64,000 bases of DNA from Nematostella vectensis (GCF_932526225.1 NC_064034.1:5690001-5754000); one strand, 5' to 3'. Counted from the stretch's first letter, positions 34,161 through 46,753 are shown. Numbers and translations: made by a program. Notes: generated by a model not told the origin, from the sequence alone.

Positions 34161-37100
34161 ATGTCCGATGACGAAGCATATGAACGATTGAATCAATCAC
34201 GAAGCATATGAACGATTGAATCAATCATTGGGTAACCTTTTAGCAAGTCACCCCAGTCCCGTTAGGGCGGCGGGGCCAATGTTCAATCCATCCTCGAGGT
34301 CCCCTACTCCACGTGTTTCGAGGGCCAGGAGAAGAGGAAATCAACCTTCTCGCACATTTGTTTGGCTGGAGGACGAAGACAGAGATCGGCCACCGTCGGT
34401 TCCGGCAGGCACCGCTAAGGTTAAGTTTCCATCAGATGCCTCTTGGTCCACAGTACTGGACCTAATTCGTCGCGAGTTGCCATGCGTTAGGGACACACAG
34501 AGGTAAATCTAGCATCCCGATAAATTACATTGAATTACCCTTTAAGACCAATTTGTTCCATCTCGGTCCCTATAATACTTACGGTAATTTTATTATTATT
34601 TAGATCCCCCCTAGAGTTGTTAGCTCTTTCTTCAAATGTTTGCCATATCAGTTGCCTTCCCTCAACCACCCCCCCCCCCCCCCTACACACACTCACACAT
34701 AGAAACCAACACGTCATATTTTTTTACAATTCTCTGTGGCACTCCTTTTCAAACGCGATGGGAATCTTTTTGCGTGCTCGCCCACATATAAGATATTTGT
34801 GTTTGTTTAAATGACTAGGCTCCACCATGTATTAATGGCCATTCGACGTTTGGGGTGCGTTATGTCTGCGATATTTTTTTTGCTACGAACCCATTCTTTT
34901 TGCAGCATTTTGTGAAAATATCATTTTTGTCAACCTTATCTCTCTAATGTATGATTTTAGAGCGGTTTTCATAAACCGGTGAAACGCTCTTTACCTTATT
35001 ACACTTAATTTTCGCGACGTCAACATTTCGCGATTTTGAGACGGCGATATTTCGCGATTTCGCTATTTTCGAAAAAAAAAACAGGTCACTTTATTTTCGC
35101 GATTTTGGGACAATGAAATCAAAACAAATTGAATTAAAATGTGCTTTAATCATCAAAACTGTAGCAAAAACATGAGTGTGCTCAATTTAGCCCACGCATC
35201 ATATTGTTACAAATTGTTTCAGTTTTGATGATTACAGCACATTTTAATTTTCCACTTGTTTTGCTTGGTTTTATTATCCCAAAATCGTGAAAATAAAGTG
35301 ATATGGTTTTTACGGAAATAGGAAAATCGCGAAAATAAAGTGTTGCGAAATATCGTCATCTCAAAATCGCGAAATTTTGACGTCGCGAAAATTAAGTGTA
35401 ATAAGGTATATATACCCAACTCGTTCCAGTACTATATGTACTAAATAGACAAGGTGTTTCCATAAAGCTTATCAACATAATATTTCACCCAAAGGCTTTT
35501 TGTGTACTCACTTAATTTTGGCTCATCCCAATTTTCGAGACACTTTATTTTCGCATCACTTTAAAAAACCGGGAGAGTTGACAGGTATGTTATAGTATGT
35601 TCCATGGTTTCACTCATCCTAAGAAATTTGCCAGATATTGCATACAATTTCAATAAATATTTTAATTACATATTGTTTAAAATATTGTAATGGTTAATAA
35701 AACTTGACTTGAGTGATAAAACTTTTTTCAGCATCACATTCTACAAAGCTGCAATGACAGGGAATCATCGCCTGATGCCAATTGGTTGCAATCTTGGTGG
35801 TCAAGAGATTTGCGACCAATACAGAACCTCGAAAACTAAGGTTTGACATAAAAGAAAAACATGGCAGATAGAACGTATTTATTAATTGCAAAAAGGGTGT
35901 AATAGCAATGGTAAATTTCCTATTTCCAAGTTTGCTCCCTGTTTTAAAATCAAAGATAAATTTAAACAAATTTCTCCTTAACATTCTGTTTGTAGTTTTA
36001 AAGCCTAGAAATTCTCAACCTTGTTGTAAAATGCCTTTGTTTGATACATCTCCCTGTCTACTGTTAAAAGGTTTATTTAGGACGCACGAATGATGCACCG
36101 CAGACCACTTTATCCACCCTGACAACAACCACCACTACAACCATGTCATCTTCAATTGCGACCCCTTCAACAAGTGGCACCTACACGACGGCGACAACCA
36201 CTACCACCGTGTCATCTTCGATTGCGACCCCTTCAACCACGATTGTGACATCGCCCTCACCAAGTTTTGACGAGTTATTTATAAGTCGCCAATCATTGCC
36301 TATTGTCCCCCAAGTTATAGAAGATGACACAGATGAGGCAATGCATGACTCTGATGAAGGTATAATGCACCATGAGGACTGGTTTGATTTTGTTAAAAGG
36401 TTTCCCAATATATCACTCGATTTTTGTGCACAATCATATTTTATGATTTCTTAAATTAGATGACCAAGTCTGCGAGGCTGGTCCTATTTTCCATGGAAGT
36501 GGGATACAAGGTAAGTGCATGTAAATTTTGCATGTTCCATTCAGAGCATCAGAATTCATAGCAGTTCAATTTATCTTACCCAGTTGGTGTTATTAAGGAG
36601 GATGCCAGTGACAGGGGTATATTCCACCCACCAGGTATGTATCATAAGTGGTGCTATCATTCCCGTGGATAAAAATAATAATATATAAATATATTTAAAA
36701 ACTGTAGGGCTCTCTTTTAACTCTCTTTTAACAATTATTAATATCCTGTTTAAGGCTTGCTTCACTCCTCCCTGGTAGAGTGTATCAGAATGGCGCAGCA
36801 TGAAAGCGGGACTGCTGAACCTACTTTCCTGCCATTTACATTTAAAGCAGTGAGTGCAAAAAAAAGCAATCGAATGTTTATCAGTAGCATCATTGTAACA
36901 ATAAAAACATGGCTAATATGCTAACTATTGTTTGTCTCCATCCAAGGTATTGGGACAAGCACATGACTCATGCCGCGGACTTGTTATTGTTTTAATATGC
37001 AGCAGGCTTTTTTTAAAGCCATGCGAGAAAGAGCTTTTAAGGTAGTGCCCTCATTCCTTAAAACAGAACCAGCAAATGAAGGGGCACCGCGCTTTTAGAT

Positions 37101-40100
37101 AAAGGGACTGATTAAGGATTTATTCAGAGGGGGGATTCGCAGCACAAAGTAAGACTGGTGGGGCCTCTTGTTTTTATTATCTCATATGGGGGCTGCAACC
37201 CTTTCTATTATGTTCCCTCCTCTAGATCTTCATAGTTTTGCTATTTTTATGTCAGATAGAACTGTTGTATTTTATTTATCTCTTCTATGCTTTTTTCTAG
37301 TCACCTTGCTGATATATCCCAATCCTCCAACTCTGCCACACCCATATTTTGGTTAGGGGCGATGAATACAGAATATGGCAAAGATGGTAAGTCAAGATAC
37401 AATTTTTGTTGTTTAAAAAATTGTGCACTTTTTTTACTGTTGTAAATTTTAAAATCCAGCTTCAGATTCTTTGGGAGGTGAGCATATCAGGACACCACAA
37501 GTGATTGTCTGCTCACCATCTCTTGGACAAGCAGTCCCAACAATTATTGAGCGGTTTGTTGGTATGCAGTTTTCTTAACGTTTTTTTTTTCTCAGAGAGA
37601 TTGGGGAGGGGGGAAATAACTAATAAGTATCACCCACCCCCTACCCCAACCGCTTTTCCCCACTGGAAATAAGTGGAGCATCAATGCTAATGCATTCCAT
37701 ACTAATCTCCCACAGAATTTACCTTGTGTAACTTGCTCGAGTAATGTTTGTATTTTTTTGTATTTCTAGGCGCAGCCGAGTTACGAAAGGAAGCTTTTGA
37801 AAGGGCATTACAGTGTATGGGGCGGACACTTGAAGTTTTCAAGACGGAGCGGTACATACCAAATAAATAAAAGTAGAACCACAGGGAATCTGATTAGGGG
37901 GAATCTGATGAAATCTACAAACCATCTCAAGTTGAGGTCACTGTATTAACGCTAGATCTAGTGAAGAAAGTGAATGACATAAATCTTCATCTAGGCTCAG
38001 AATGAAGGAAAGAGAACTGCTTCTTCGACAGCAGAAGGATGCACTTGAAGCTTCCCTTTGCAATGACAGGTACAAAGTGTATTACAGAATAGTGTTAAAA
38101 GTTTGAGCCAAGGTGTACATCAAGTAATGTTTGTGGTTATTTATTGTCATCAGGGTTTGAAACTTAGTATACAACAAATGCATGTTATTATATTCCCAGG
38201 AAAAAGGATCAGCACAGCCAGACGACCATCGTTTCTAAGGTTTGCATGTTCTTTGTATTTTACGAAAATAATAATAAAAATAATAATGAAGATTATATCA
38301 ATAATAAATATCCTGATAATAATAATCGGAAAAATCATAAAAAAAATTGTGGTCGCTTGCATGCGCCTAAGAACAAAAGAAAATCTTCGCTAACTGAGCT
38401 GGTCACACCAATAAATGTGTTGCTTATACAGGCTTAGAATTACAGAGTTTGTGCATCAATTCAATCAGTGATTCATAACTGTAGTCTTTATCGGAACTGA
38501 GAAATAAAATACTTAACGATCTCTTTAAATTACTATTTACAATACAAATGGTTCAAAACAAATGGTTCTGCTATATAAAAATAACATTTTATATAAAATA
38601 TTTCCAATTCAGACATACAAGTGATCATCAGAGTAATAATAGTAATAATAATAATGATGATGACGATGATGAAATGATAATATTGATAATATTAACAAGG
38701 ATAAACTATGATTTTTAACTGTACATTGTATGATCTAGATGTTTGATACAACTGGCAAGCTCCAAGAGAAGGAGGATGATGTGATGGGGGGACCGGTGGA
38801 GCCTCAAAATCTTAACGTATGTCAACAATTTTATGAAGTCCATTGTAACATGGAATGGTAATTGCTTGTCTATCTATACATCTGTACATCTATGCCAATA
38901 ATGCAACTTGGTTAACCCATCGTGTTTCTTTTTATAGGTACCAGCAGAGGTGTCTCCTGCACATAGTGAGGTTAGGAGGCTGACACTGCTTCCCATCACT
39001 TCTAAACAAAGTTTCACTTCCAGCAAATTAGCCACAAGGGTTTTTGTTTAACAGCATGTTCTTAAAAGTCCTACAAAGAAATCCATATTGACAACTGGGC
39101 TACATTTCTTTTCAAACAGCCTTCATATAAAAGAATACCAAGGGACCCCTATATCTAATGCCACCTACAAATTTAGCCACATAAGGTCATCATAAGTTAT
39201 CATTCCAAATTTTTTTCAGTCTAACAAAAGTAACGTATGCATGACTACTGTCTTACTTTATTTAGGTGCCACAAGAGGTATTGGACACACAAAATGAGGT
39301 GGGTAACACTCACTACCATTGATATCAGCTATGTGTATTCCTTAACAGTCTTTAAAAAGGAGCTTAACATAACAGTACTACAGTAGCCTTATCGCTTTAT
39401 CAGCTGGTGTGTCCTGGTAAACATACAAATTACCAAATACTACAGCTATACTAGAAATATTATATTATATATATATTATATATTCTTTGATTATAATCTC
39501 AGCAGACATTATACAGTATAGTGTTGTATGTTGCAGAGGTTCCACTATATTGCATTAATTATCTTTTTTTCAAAAGCATGAATAGAATAAAAAAAAATTT
39601 CTTATTACTTAGTGTTTTATTTTCACATCTTTCCAAGGAAAAAATTAGGAGGCAACGCAAAGAAAGGGTCTGTGCCCCACCCGAGGGTGCAGACATTGTT
39701 AAAATAGCCGTCAGAGGCCCTGATGGCAAACTAATAAGGAACTCCTTTTCCAAGCATTCCTGTTTTCAGGTATGTTTCAAATAAAGTTCTTACCTGCCAA
39801 AATGCACTAACAACACATAATACGATAAGCTACAGCTACAATACTGCTCTATCGGCCGGTGTATAGTCTTCAAAATGAATACATATATGGTCACACAGCA
39901 TTAACAATCTGTTTTGCTTAATTGCATTTGTGCTATCTATATGAGGCTGTAATTTTAAACAATCCGGTTCCATACGTGAAATGATTTACTATTCAAAGTA
40001 CAGAGGAAACTCACAAGTAAGAACCTGAAAATTAAGATTTGTCATTTATACCCCTAGAATCCTAGGCAATATATGTGGTGCAATAAATGGGGGGAGGGGA

Positions 40101-43100
40101 AAAACTACTGGAAAATAATCTGTCTGATTGTCTTCTTGTGAGTAAATTCGGTGCAATACAAATGGATTTCACATCTACATGCTGTTTCAGCTGTCTATTT
40201 CGCTCTCAAGAAATGACAATTCCACTGTGTATTTTGACTTTGAAACAAATGTGCACTACCAGTGCAACTGCCCCTTCAAGAACCTAACATAGAAAAATGT
40301 AAGTTCTTACTGCGGGTTTCAGCTGTATCAGCATTAAGTCAAGAGGTTATTAAGCTTTATGAACATCATAATGTTCAAATGACTTTAATTATATATGCAT
40401 CTTTGTTTATTTACACAGATGGTCTATGACTGGGCAGGATCCATGGCCATTATGCCTCTACATTTCTCCCTGCATAGGGCTGGAGGAGAAATTGTGAGGC
40501 ATGATGACCAATTAAAGGGACATGAGACCCTTAACTTTGCTGAAAGGGTGAGACAGACAGTACAACTTAAACAAAAAAGAGTTATGAAATTAATCGAAAT
40601 CAATTATTCGAATAATATTCTATCCAATCATTTGTGAATTAATTCCAAATGGGGCCATAGTCATGTTTAAGAAACACATTTCTTGGTAATTGTGACTCTC
40701 ACTTAGTGATACAATTCAAAAACTTGTTTTAAGAATCGAAACTAAACACAATGAAACTAACACAATGAAATTAAAATACTTGGCTAATTTCTATTTAGGA
40801 TCACCAACAAAGTGCACAACTTTTAGGAGATGAGGTAAGTCCATGTCTGATTGTCTGTCTTTCTTTCTGTCTGTCTGTTAAAATGATCATAATTTTACTT
40901 TACTATCACTATGTACTTATAATGGTATTATATGTCTGTGTAGGTTTCTTTCTGTGGAAACTTTCCAATGGAATCTCCTGCGGAAGATACACTAAGAGGT
41001 GACTGTTATGGTAGTAATGACTAATTACTATGACAAGTTCTAGGCCACAATCCACAACATTGTGAAATATATTAATGTGACTTATTGGGCACTAATAATT
41101 AAACTGACAACAGACAGATATTCAACTATGCAGAGATCTAAAACTACAGTATGGTCCAGATTGTATTAATGTACAACACCAATTTGTATTATGTAATAGT
41201 GTCATTTGAAAATACTTTCTTTCAAATAAGGACAAAAAACACACCTTTAAATGCACTATGTAATTATGAATGATAGAACATAATAATGGTTGAGGTTATT
41301 GTTACACTCCTAGAAAGATCCAGGATTTTTTCAAAGGTGGAGCAATTGTACAATGAACATTGTCTTGGTAAACCTTTTATGGCACAGCACTAACTGGAAG
41401 CTGGGTATAAAAAAAATATTAAAATCTGGTGATAGGAGGGATTAATGAGTTTTTATTTTTATTAATTGATATTTATTTACTTTTTGCAGAGGAGACAGTT
41501 GAAACAGCAGGCTGCAGTCAGGTATTTGGTCAGTTTTCTATGTAAATTGTATGTATTGTGTGGCCTGGTGGTGAAGCACACTTTTTAAGCTGTGATTCAC
41601 TGGTTATGTACCTGTACATCTAGCTGGTTGATTAATCTTTTTTCTCTTTTTACCAAAAATGAACATGATAAAGTATTGTAAAGTTTCAGGCAAATCATTT
41701 AGTATAATAATAATAAAATGTAAAGCTGTATGTCTGAAACGATAGTCCAGCTTGGTTAAGCCATCTTGTTTCTTTTAGGTACCAGCAGAGGTGTCTCTGG
41801 CAAATGAGGTTAGGAGGCGGACACTGCTTTCCATCACATACTACTATACACATGATCACTTTCAACAAATTATAGCCACAAATGTTTTTTGTTTAACAGC
41901 ATGTTTTTAAAAGTCTTACAAGAGATGCACATTCACAACTTAGCTACATTTTTGTTTTAAAACTGCATTAAAAAAAAAAAGAATCCTACTGTATTTTCAT
42001 GCCTCCCACCTACAAATTTAGGTTTTATCTTTTTAGTATCCTTGACAAGTCTAACAAAAGTAATATATATAACAACTGTCTTACTCTTTTAGGTGGCATC
42101 AGAGGTATCAGACACCCAACCTAAGGTGGGTTAACAACCACTACCAAAAATACTGGTATCAATTATGTGTATTCCTAAAAGTCAGTCTTTAAAAAGGAGC
42201 TTATTCCATCACTAACTACAGTAGCCTGCTTTATCAGCCGGTGTGTACTGATGAGGTCTTGCAATGAACACTACAATACCACCAACTTACTACATTGCTT
42301 TGTCTGCTGTTAAACAGTATACTGGATGGTCTTGCAATGGACAGTACACAAAACCACTGACTTACATCATTGCTCTATCGGCTGGTGTATACTGGCGAGG
42401 TCTTGCAATGGACACACAGACTTACATCATTGCTCTATCGGCTGGTGTATACTGGCGAGGTCTTGCAATGGACACACAGACTTACATCATTGCTCTATCG
42501 GCTGGTGTATACTGGCGAGGTATTGCAATGGACACACAGACATACATACATCATTGCTCTATCGGCTGGTGTATACTGGCGAGGTCTTGCAATGGACACA
42601 CAGACTTACATCATTGCTCTATCGGCTGGTGTATACTGGCGAGGTCTTGCAATGGACACACAGACTTACATCATTGCTCTATCGGCTGGTGTATACTGGC
42701 GAGGTATTGCAATGGACACACAGACATACATACATCATTGCTCTATCGGCTGGTGTATACTGGCGAGGTCTTGCAATGGACACACAGACTTACATCATTG
42801 CTCTATCGGCTGGTGTATACTGGCGAGGTCTTGCAATGGACACACAGACTTACATCATTGCTCTATCGGCTGGTGTATACTGGCGAGGTCTTGCAATGGA
42901 CACACAGACTTACATCATTGCTCTATCGGCTGGTGTATACTGGCGAGGTATTGCAATGGACACACAGACATACATACATCATTGCTCTATCGGCTGGTGT
43001 ATACTGGCGAGGTCTTGCAATGGACACACAGACTTACATCATTGCTCTATCGGCTGGTGTATACTGGCGAGGTCTTGCAATGGACACACAGACTTACATC

Positions 43101-44019
43101 ATTGCTCTATCGGCTGGTGTATACTGGCGAGGTCTTGCAATGGACACACAGACTTACATCATTGCTCTATCGGCTGGTGTATACTGGCGAGGTATTGCAA
43201 TGGACACACAGACATACATACATCATTGCTCTATCGGCTGGTGTATACTGGCGAGGTCTTGCAATGGACACACAGACTTACATCATTGCTCTATCGGCTG
43301 GTGTATACTGGCGAGGTCTTGCAATGGACACACAGACTTACATCATTGCTCTATCGGCTGGTGTATACTGGCGAGGTATTGCAATGGACACAAAGACATA
43401 CATACATCATTGCTCTATCGGCTGGTGTATACTGGCGAGGTCTTGCAATGGACACACAGACTTACATCATTGCTCTATCGGCTGGTGTATACTGGCGAGG
43501 TCTTGCAATGGACACACAGACACACATACATCATTGCTCTGTCGGCTGGTGCTATTAGTTTGATCTTGCAATGGACCCGAATTTCAAAGTCTCTGGCTGA
43601 GAAGATGGGACATGATGCAATTGAAACAACATATACCTTATATAACTCTATCTCTTTGTGCTTATTCTATAATATTGCTGTAGTTCTGACATCGGCTCCT
43701 TACAAGAGATGTCTTATGATGATAACAATGTCTTGCAGCCCTAAGTACTTTTATGGATGTAATGGCTGGCAGATTCTGACAAAGTCATGGAAAGGGAGAT
43801 CTGTCACCCTTAATGTAGCAGTATTGTTCTGTCTCACCTAATTACAGCCCACAGTGCTGGTCACCCTTGTACCCAATGTTGTTGGGTATAATGGTGACCA
43901 GTCCTTCCTGTTTTATCTTTCAGCAAAAACAAGGCGAGCAAGCAAAGAGAAAGAGAAAGAGGGGCAAGGAGAGCAAAAAAAGGAAGAACCACACAAAAAA
44001 AATGTTTAGAAAAGAATAG
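34161..44019 (+). CDS. UAS/UBX-domain protein resembling FAF1/FAF2, 23 exons
   Basis: Exons: 34161-34502, 35732-35840, 36071-36359, 36460-36510, 36584-36634, 36755-36849, 36947-37041, 37301-37386, 37460-37561, 37770-37851, 37995-38069, 38200-38239, 38739-38816, 38938-38970, 39266-39298, 39638-39769, 40419-40547, 40799-40834, 40944-40998, 41490-41521, 41779-41808, 42093-42125, 43924-44019. All phases agree if one of two copies of a 28 bp duplication in exon 1 is ignored, giving ~691 residues. Parts in order: ubiquitin-like N-terminus (FVWLEDEDRDR), Thr-rich linker, UAS-like thioredoxin region (LGQAHDSCRGLVIVLICS, PIFWLGAMNTEYG), coiled coil (RMKERELLLRQQKDALEASL, close to FAF2), UBX domain (IVKIAVRGPDGKLIR, MVYDWAGSM), basic tail. 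FAF proteins bind p97/VCP and ubiquitinated cargo. Small acidic exons have tandem relatives. AATAAA at 44027-44032. Some donors are weak (35840, 36359, 37851). Confidence 0.78.
34171..34226 (+). repeat. 28 bp tandem duplication in FAF-like exon 1
   Basis: Two exact copies of a unit starting ACGAAGCATATGAACGATTG at 34171-34198 and 34199-34226. With both copies the ATG at 34161 runs into TGA after 16 codons. With one copy the frame stays open to the donor. Confidence 0.95.
34993..35407. repeat. Palindromic MITE, TTATTACACTT family, copy 1
   Basis: Ends ACCTTATTACACTTAATTTT and its complement; arms rich in TCGCGA pair over most of the element. It lies in FAF-like intron 1. A diverged relative is at 46934-47276. 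Confidence 0.88.
38890..39420 (+). repeat. Duplicated two-exon cassette, copy 1
   Basis: Similar to about 41735-42250, including small exons (VPAEVSPAHSE and VPQEVLDTQNE against VPAEVSLANE and VASEVSDTQPK) and intron text such as GTTTAACAGCATGTT and TTTAAAAAGGAGCTTA. Confidence 0.85.
41735..42250 (+). repeat. Duplicated two-exon cassette, copy 2
   Basis: Second copy of the cassette at 38890-39420. Its 3' end (TATCAGCCGGTGTGTACTGA, TGAGGTCTTGCAATG) leads directly into the large tandem array that follows. Confidence 0.85.
42340..43560 (+). repeat. Minisatellite, 60/64 bp units with higher-order pattern
   Basis: Twenty or so units with core TCATTGCTCTATCGGCTGG, TGTATACTGGCGAGGTCTTG and CAATGGACACACAGAC. 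Sixty-base units (A) alternate with 64-base units (B, extra ATAC) in the order AAB AAB AAAB AAAB AAB AA. All three forward frames stay open, giving apparent proteins of 397-525 residues. It lies in the last FAF-like intron. Confidence 0.95.
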
Positions 44020-44614
44020 TACTTGTAATAAAAGCATTATTAAAAGCATTAAGCTTAATTCTGTTCCTCATTAAGTAAGTGTGTGGGGTGTTTCAGTTTT
44101 ACTCCAATTTTAATCTAGTAAATAATATTTAAGTTACCTCTTATATCAGTCAACTCCTTCCCTGTTTAGTCGCACGTGCTCTCACTTGGTAAACTAATCT
44201 CAGAGAAGGACCCACAAATTTCCTTAAAGTCCCAAAAAACCACACACGTTCTTGCAAGCTTACCACCATTTTAGAGACTGGGAACGATCTCTTTTTCACA
44301 CGGGTAACCCGGATGAAAAAATGCTGCATCGTGAGCAGTTCGTAGTTCATGTTCATCGCAAAAATTGTCATTTTTGACAAAATTGGTAACTTCCATATAA
44401 GGAAATTAACAAATTCCTTATTTGGAAAAACTGCATGATTCTTGTCATTTTTTAGGCTGCCGTACCGCAGGTGCTTCGTAAACTTTATGAATTGTAATCA
44501 GAAGAGAAAAACAGTGCCTGTCACCATCTTTGGTAAATGGAGAAAGTATCTGAAAAAAAAACTAAGATTCCTCGGTACCAGTTCCTCAAAACGAAAACGT
44601 TTTCTTCATAAAAA
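44020..44614. other. Intergenic between the FAF-like gene and repeat B
   Basis: Short open frames on both strands without recognisable motifs. The FAF-like polyadenylation signal is at its start. Confidence 0.5.
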
Positions 44615-45330
44615 GGAATGGACATATTCTGGAAAAAGTGACGGGCCATTCTCGCGTACATAAACATCAGTATCAATTGTAAAAAAAAAAAAAAAAATTC
44701 ACAAATGTGAGAATAAAAACCGGCAACCACTGCTAACCGTCTATGATTTGTTATTTTCTGCATCGTTCCCCTTATCTTTTTGCGCGCAACAACTAATATT
44801 AAACAACATTTCTTTGGATTTATAAAGAAATAATGATAAATGAATTTATTATTAAAAATAGTCTATCGAATAATCGTTATTGCGAAAATAAATCCTGGCC
44901 ACGGAAATAAACCAGGCCTCGGATGTAATTTCAGACCACGCATACGGAACTTAAAATCAGACCCCCGCAAATCAAAGAAACTTTCGAAAAAACCGGCACC
45001 GTCAAATAAAACCCGGTGCCATAGAAAAAGGTACAGGCGACGCTTTTACCTCGGCAAATTTCCGCCACCGTCATATAAAACCCGTTGCCGTGATAACCAA
45101 TTGCCGGCGACGCTTTTTCCCCGGGTAATTTTGTCAGGGCTTTTATAAAACCCGGCACCGTCAAAATAAAACCCGGTGCCGTGAAAACCAATTACCGGCG
45201 ACGCTTTTACCATGTCAGGGATTTTAGAAAACCCGGCACCGTCAAATAAAACCCGGTGCCGTGAAAACCAATTACCGGCGACGCTTTTACCCCAGGGAAT
45301 TTTGAACGGTTTCTGACGCCATACGCGGAG
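44615..45330 (-). repeat. Repeat B of the inverted pair (~0.7 kb)
   Basis: Reverse-complement counterpart of 26634-27351, about 17 kb away, with very high visible identity. It contains the same GCGTCGCCGG / GGCACCGGGTTTTAT motif array. No gene inside is supported. Confidence 0.92.
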
Positions 45331-45621
45331 ACATCTGGATCTTCGATTTACATGTTGCATGCGTGTCGTTGACGACGACTGTCGGCTGGCATGTATTAGG
45401 CCACTTAGTTCGTGTATAACACTGTCACTAACTGTCAAATTATGCGCAATCTATTGTGCAACACAACGTAGGTCCCACGGCCATTTGTTTGTTCGGAATA
45501 GAGCCTGTCTTCTTTATCGAAGTCTTCTATCGTCGCTTCTTGTGACCATCCAGCAATTTAAATATATATATATATTTTTTTCAGTGACCTTTAATTGGCA
45601 AGTGATACTCAAGCGTTTCTC

Positions 45622-45796
45622 TAGCCATGTACCAATCTAGCAAATCGTGCCTCCCTTTCCCTGAAAAACGGTCTATGGCATTGCCCACCAGAGTACACTG
45701 GGTACTAGAGCGTCCATGATGACGCGGTGAAGTCTTTATGGGATCACACGTTTGTTTTCGCCGACTCCTGCAATATTAATACATATAAGCGCCTCT
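45622..45796 (-). pseudogene. Degenerate partial copy of microprotein B
   Basis: Repeats the 3' half and a piece of the 5' end of the gene at 45836-46075 (shared text such as TTCGCCGAC, TCCTGCAATA, ATAAGCGC, CTCTAGCC). About 70 bp from the middle, coding the end of the TM segment and the basic region, is missing. It lies immediately downstream of the intact ORF, as expected from a tandem duplication that decayed. Confidence 0.65.
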
Positions 45797-45835
45797 AGCC
45801 TTGTACTAATCTAGCTAATAGTGTCCCCCTCTACC

Positions 45836-46075
45836 TCAAAGGCTGTCCAGCGTGCCGTTGCCACTCGAACTAGACTCCACGTCGAGTACTAAGCGCCCAT
45901 AATGCCGTGGTGATGGCTTTATATTGAGGTCTTTTTCACAAGTTTGTCTTCGCCGACGTTTAAGTTGACGCTTGTCAGTTTTTAACATCCGTTGTTTCAC
46001 ACAGTGTAACTGGGCGCTAAGTAGCAATACTCCTGCAATAGTGACGCAAATAAGCGCAATCTCGCCTGCGAACAT
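45836..46075 (-). CDS. Single-TM microprotein (copy B of a mirrored pair)
   Basis: A 79-residue ORF, start MFAGEIALICVTIAG. Hydrophobic segment at about residues 4-24, then a basic region (KRQLKRRRR) and an acidic/Ser-rich C-terminus (DVESSSSGNGTLD). Resembles the ORF at 25714-25938 in length, layout and N-terminal residues. Relative to repeat B it sits as copy A does to repeat A. Probably a small type III or tail-type membrane protein; partner and role unknown. Alternative: a chance ORF within a decayed duplicated segment. Confidence 0.5.
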   Translation of the reverse strand: MFAGEIALICVTIAGVLLLSAQLHCVKQRMLKTDKRQLKRRRRQTCEKDLNIKPSPRHYGRLVLDVESSSSGNGTLDSL

Positions 46076-46753
46076 TGTAGCTCCTCGTGCGAAAACACTA
46101 TATTTAATGACTTATCACTAAAGAGAAGGAAAATAAGCCTGGGTTTTAATTGACATCGGCGGGAACTTTATGCCTTACGCCGCGTAACACAAAGTAATGC
46201 TTATTCAAGGGGTCGTATCAATGTCAAGCGCAGCGCGCCGGAGAACAGAAAACCGCAAAACTTTGTGAAACTCGGGAACATTAATGCGCTTTAGCCGGAA
46301 ACAAATATTATTATATTGGTTTTAACAAGCACTATCTTTATAAGGAAAAACAGATGGTCTTATCATATAGGGCACAAAGAAAACACTTTTAATACTTTCA
46401 ACGTTATCACATTTTCTTCTAGATTCTTAAAACAAAGCTGTGGGTAATTAAAAGTGAACTCGAGTTTATAGATTCCTTAAAGGCTTTCTCTACCTAGCAG
46501 TAGGGGATATCTACCCAAAACACACAAATGGGTAGTTGTTTAAAATAATATTTTTAGATTATGAATACTTGTTGGGTTATAATTATGCGGTTCTAATAAT
46601 AGTTTGATGTGAACATTAATAGTGCTAACAGATAATCACAATCAATGAATTGTAAATGTTATATTGCCTGTTCACAAATACGATCAGCGTACTCGTCCCA
46701 TGGCCTTTAAACCTAAACTAGATCACGGGTTATTAAGACGAGCGCCTGGTGAT
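46076..46753. other. Intergenic, downstream of the epoxide hydrolase
   Basis: AT-rich, no exon recognised on either strand. It should contain the 3' UTR of the minus-strand epoxide hydrolase. Confidence 0.5.

Noticed and set aside
42264-43841. Three overlapping forward ORFs of about 400-525 codons
   Set aside because: They are frames of a 60/64 bp tandem array without stops; codon content repeats mechanically and there are no domains.
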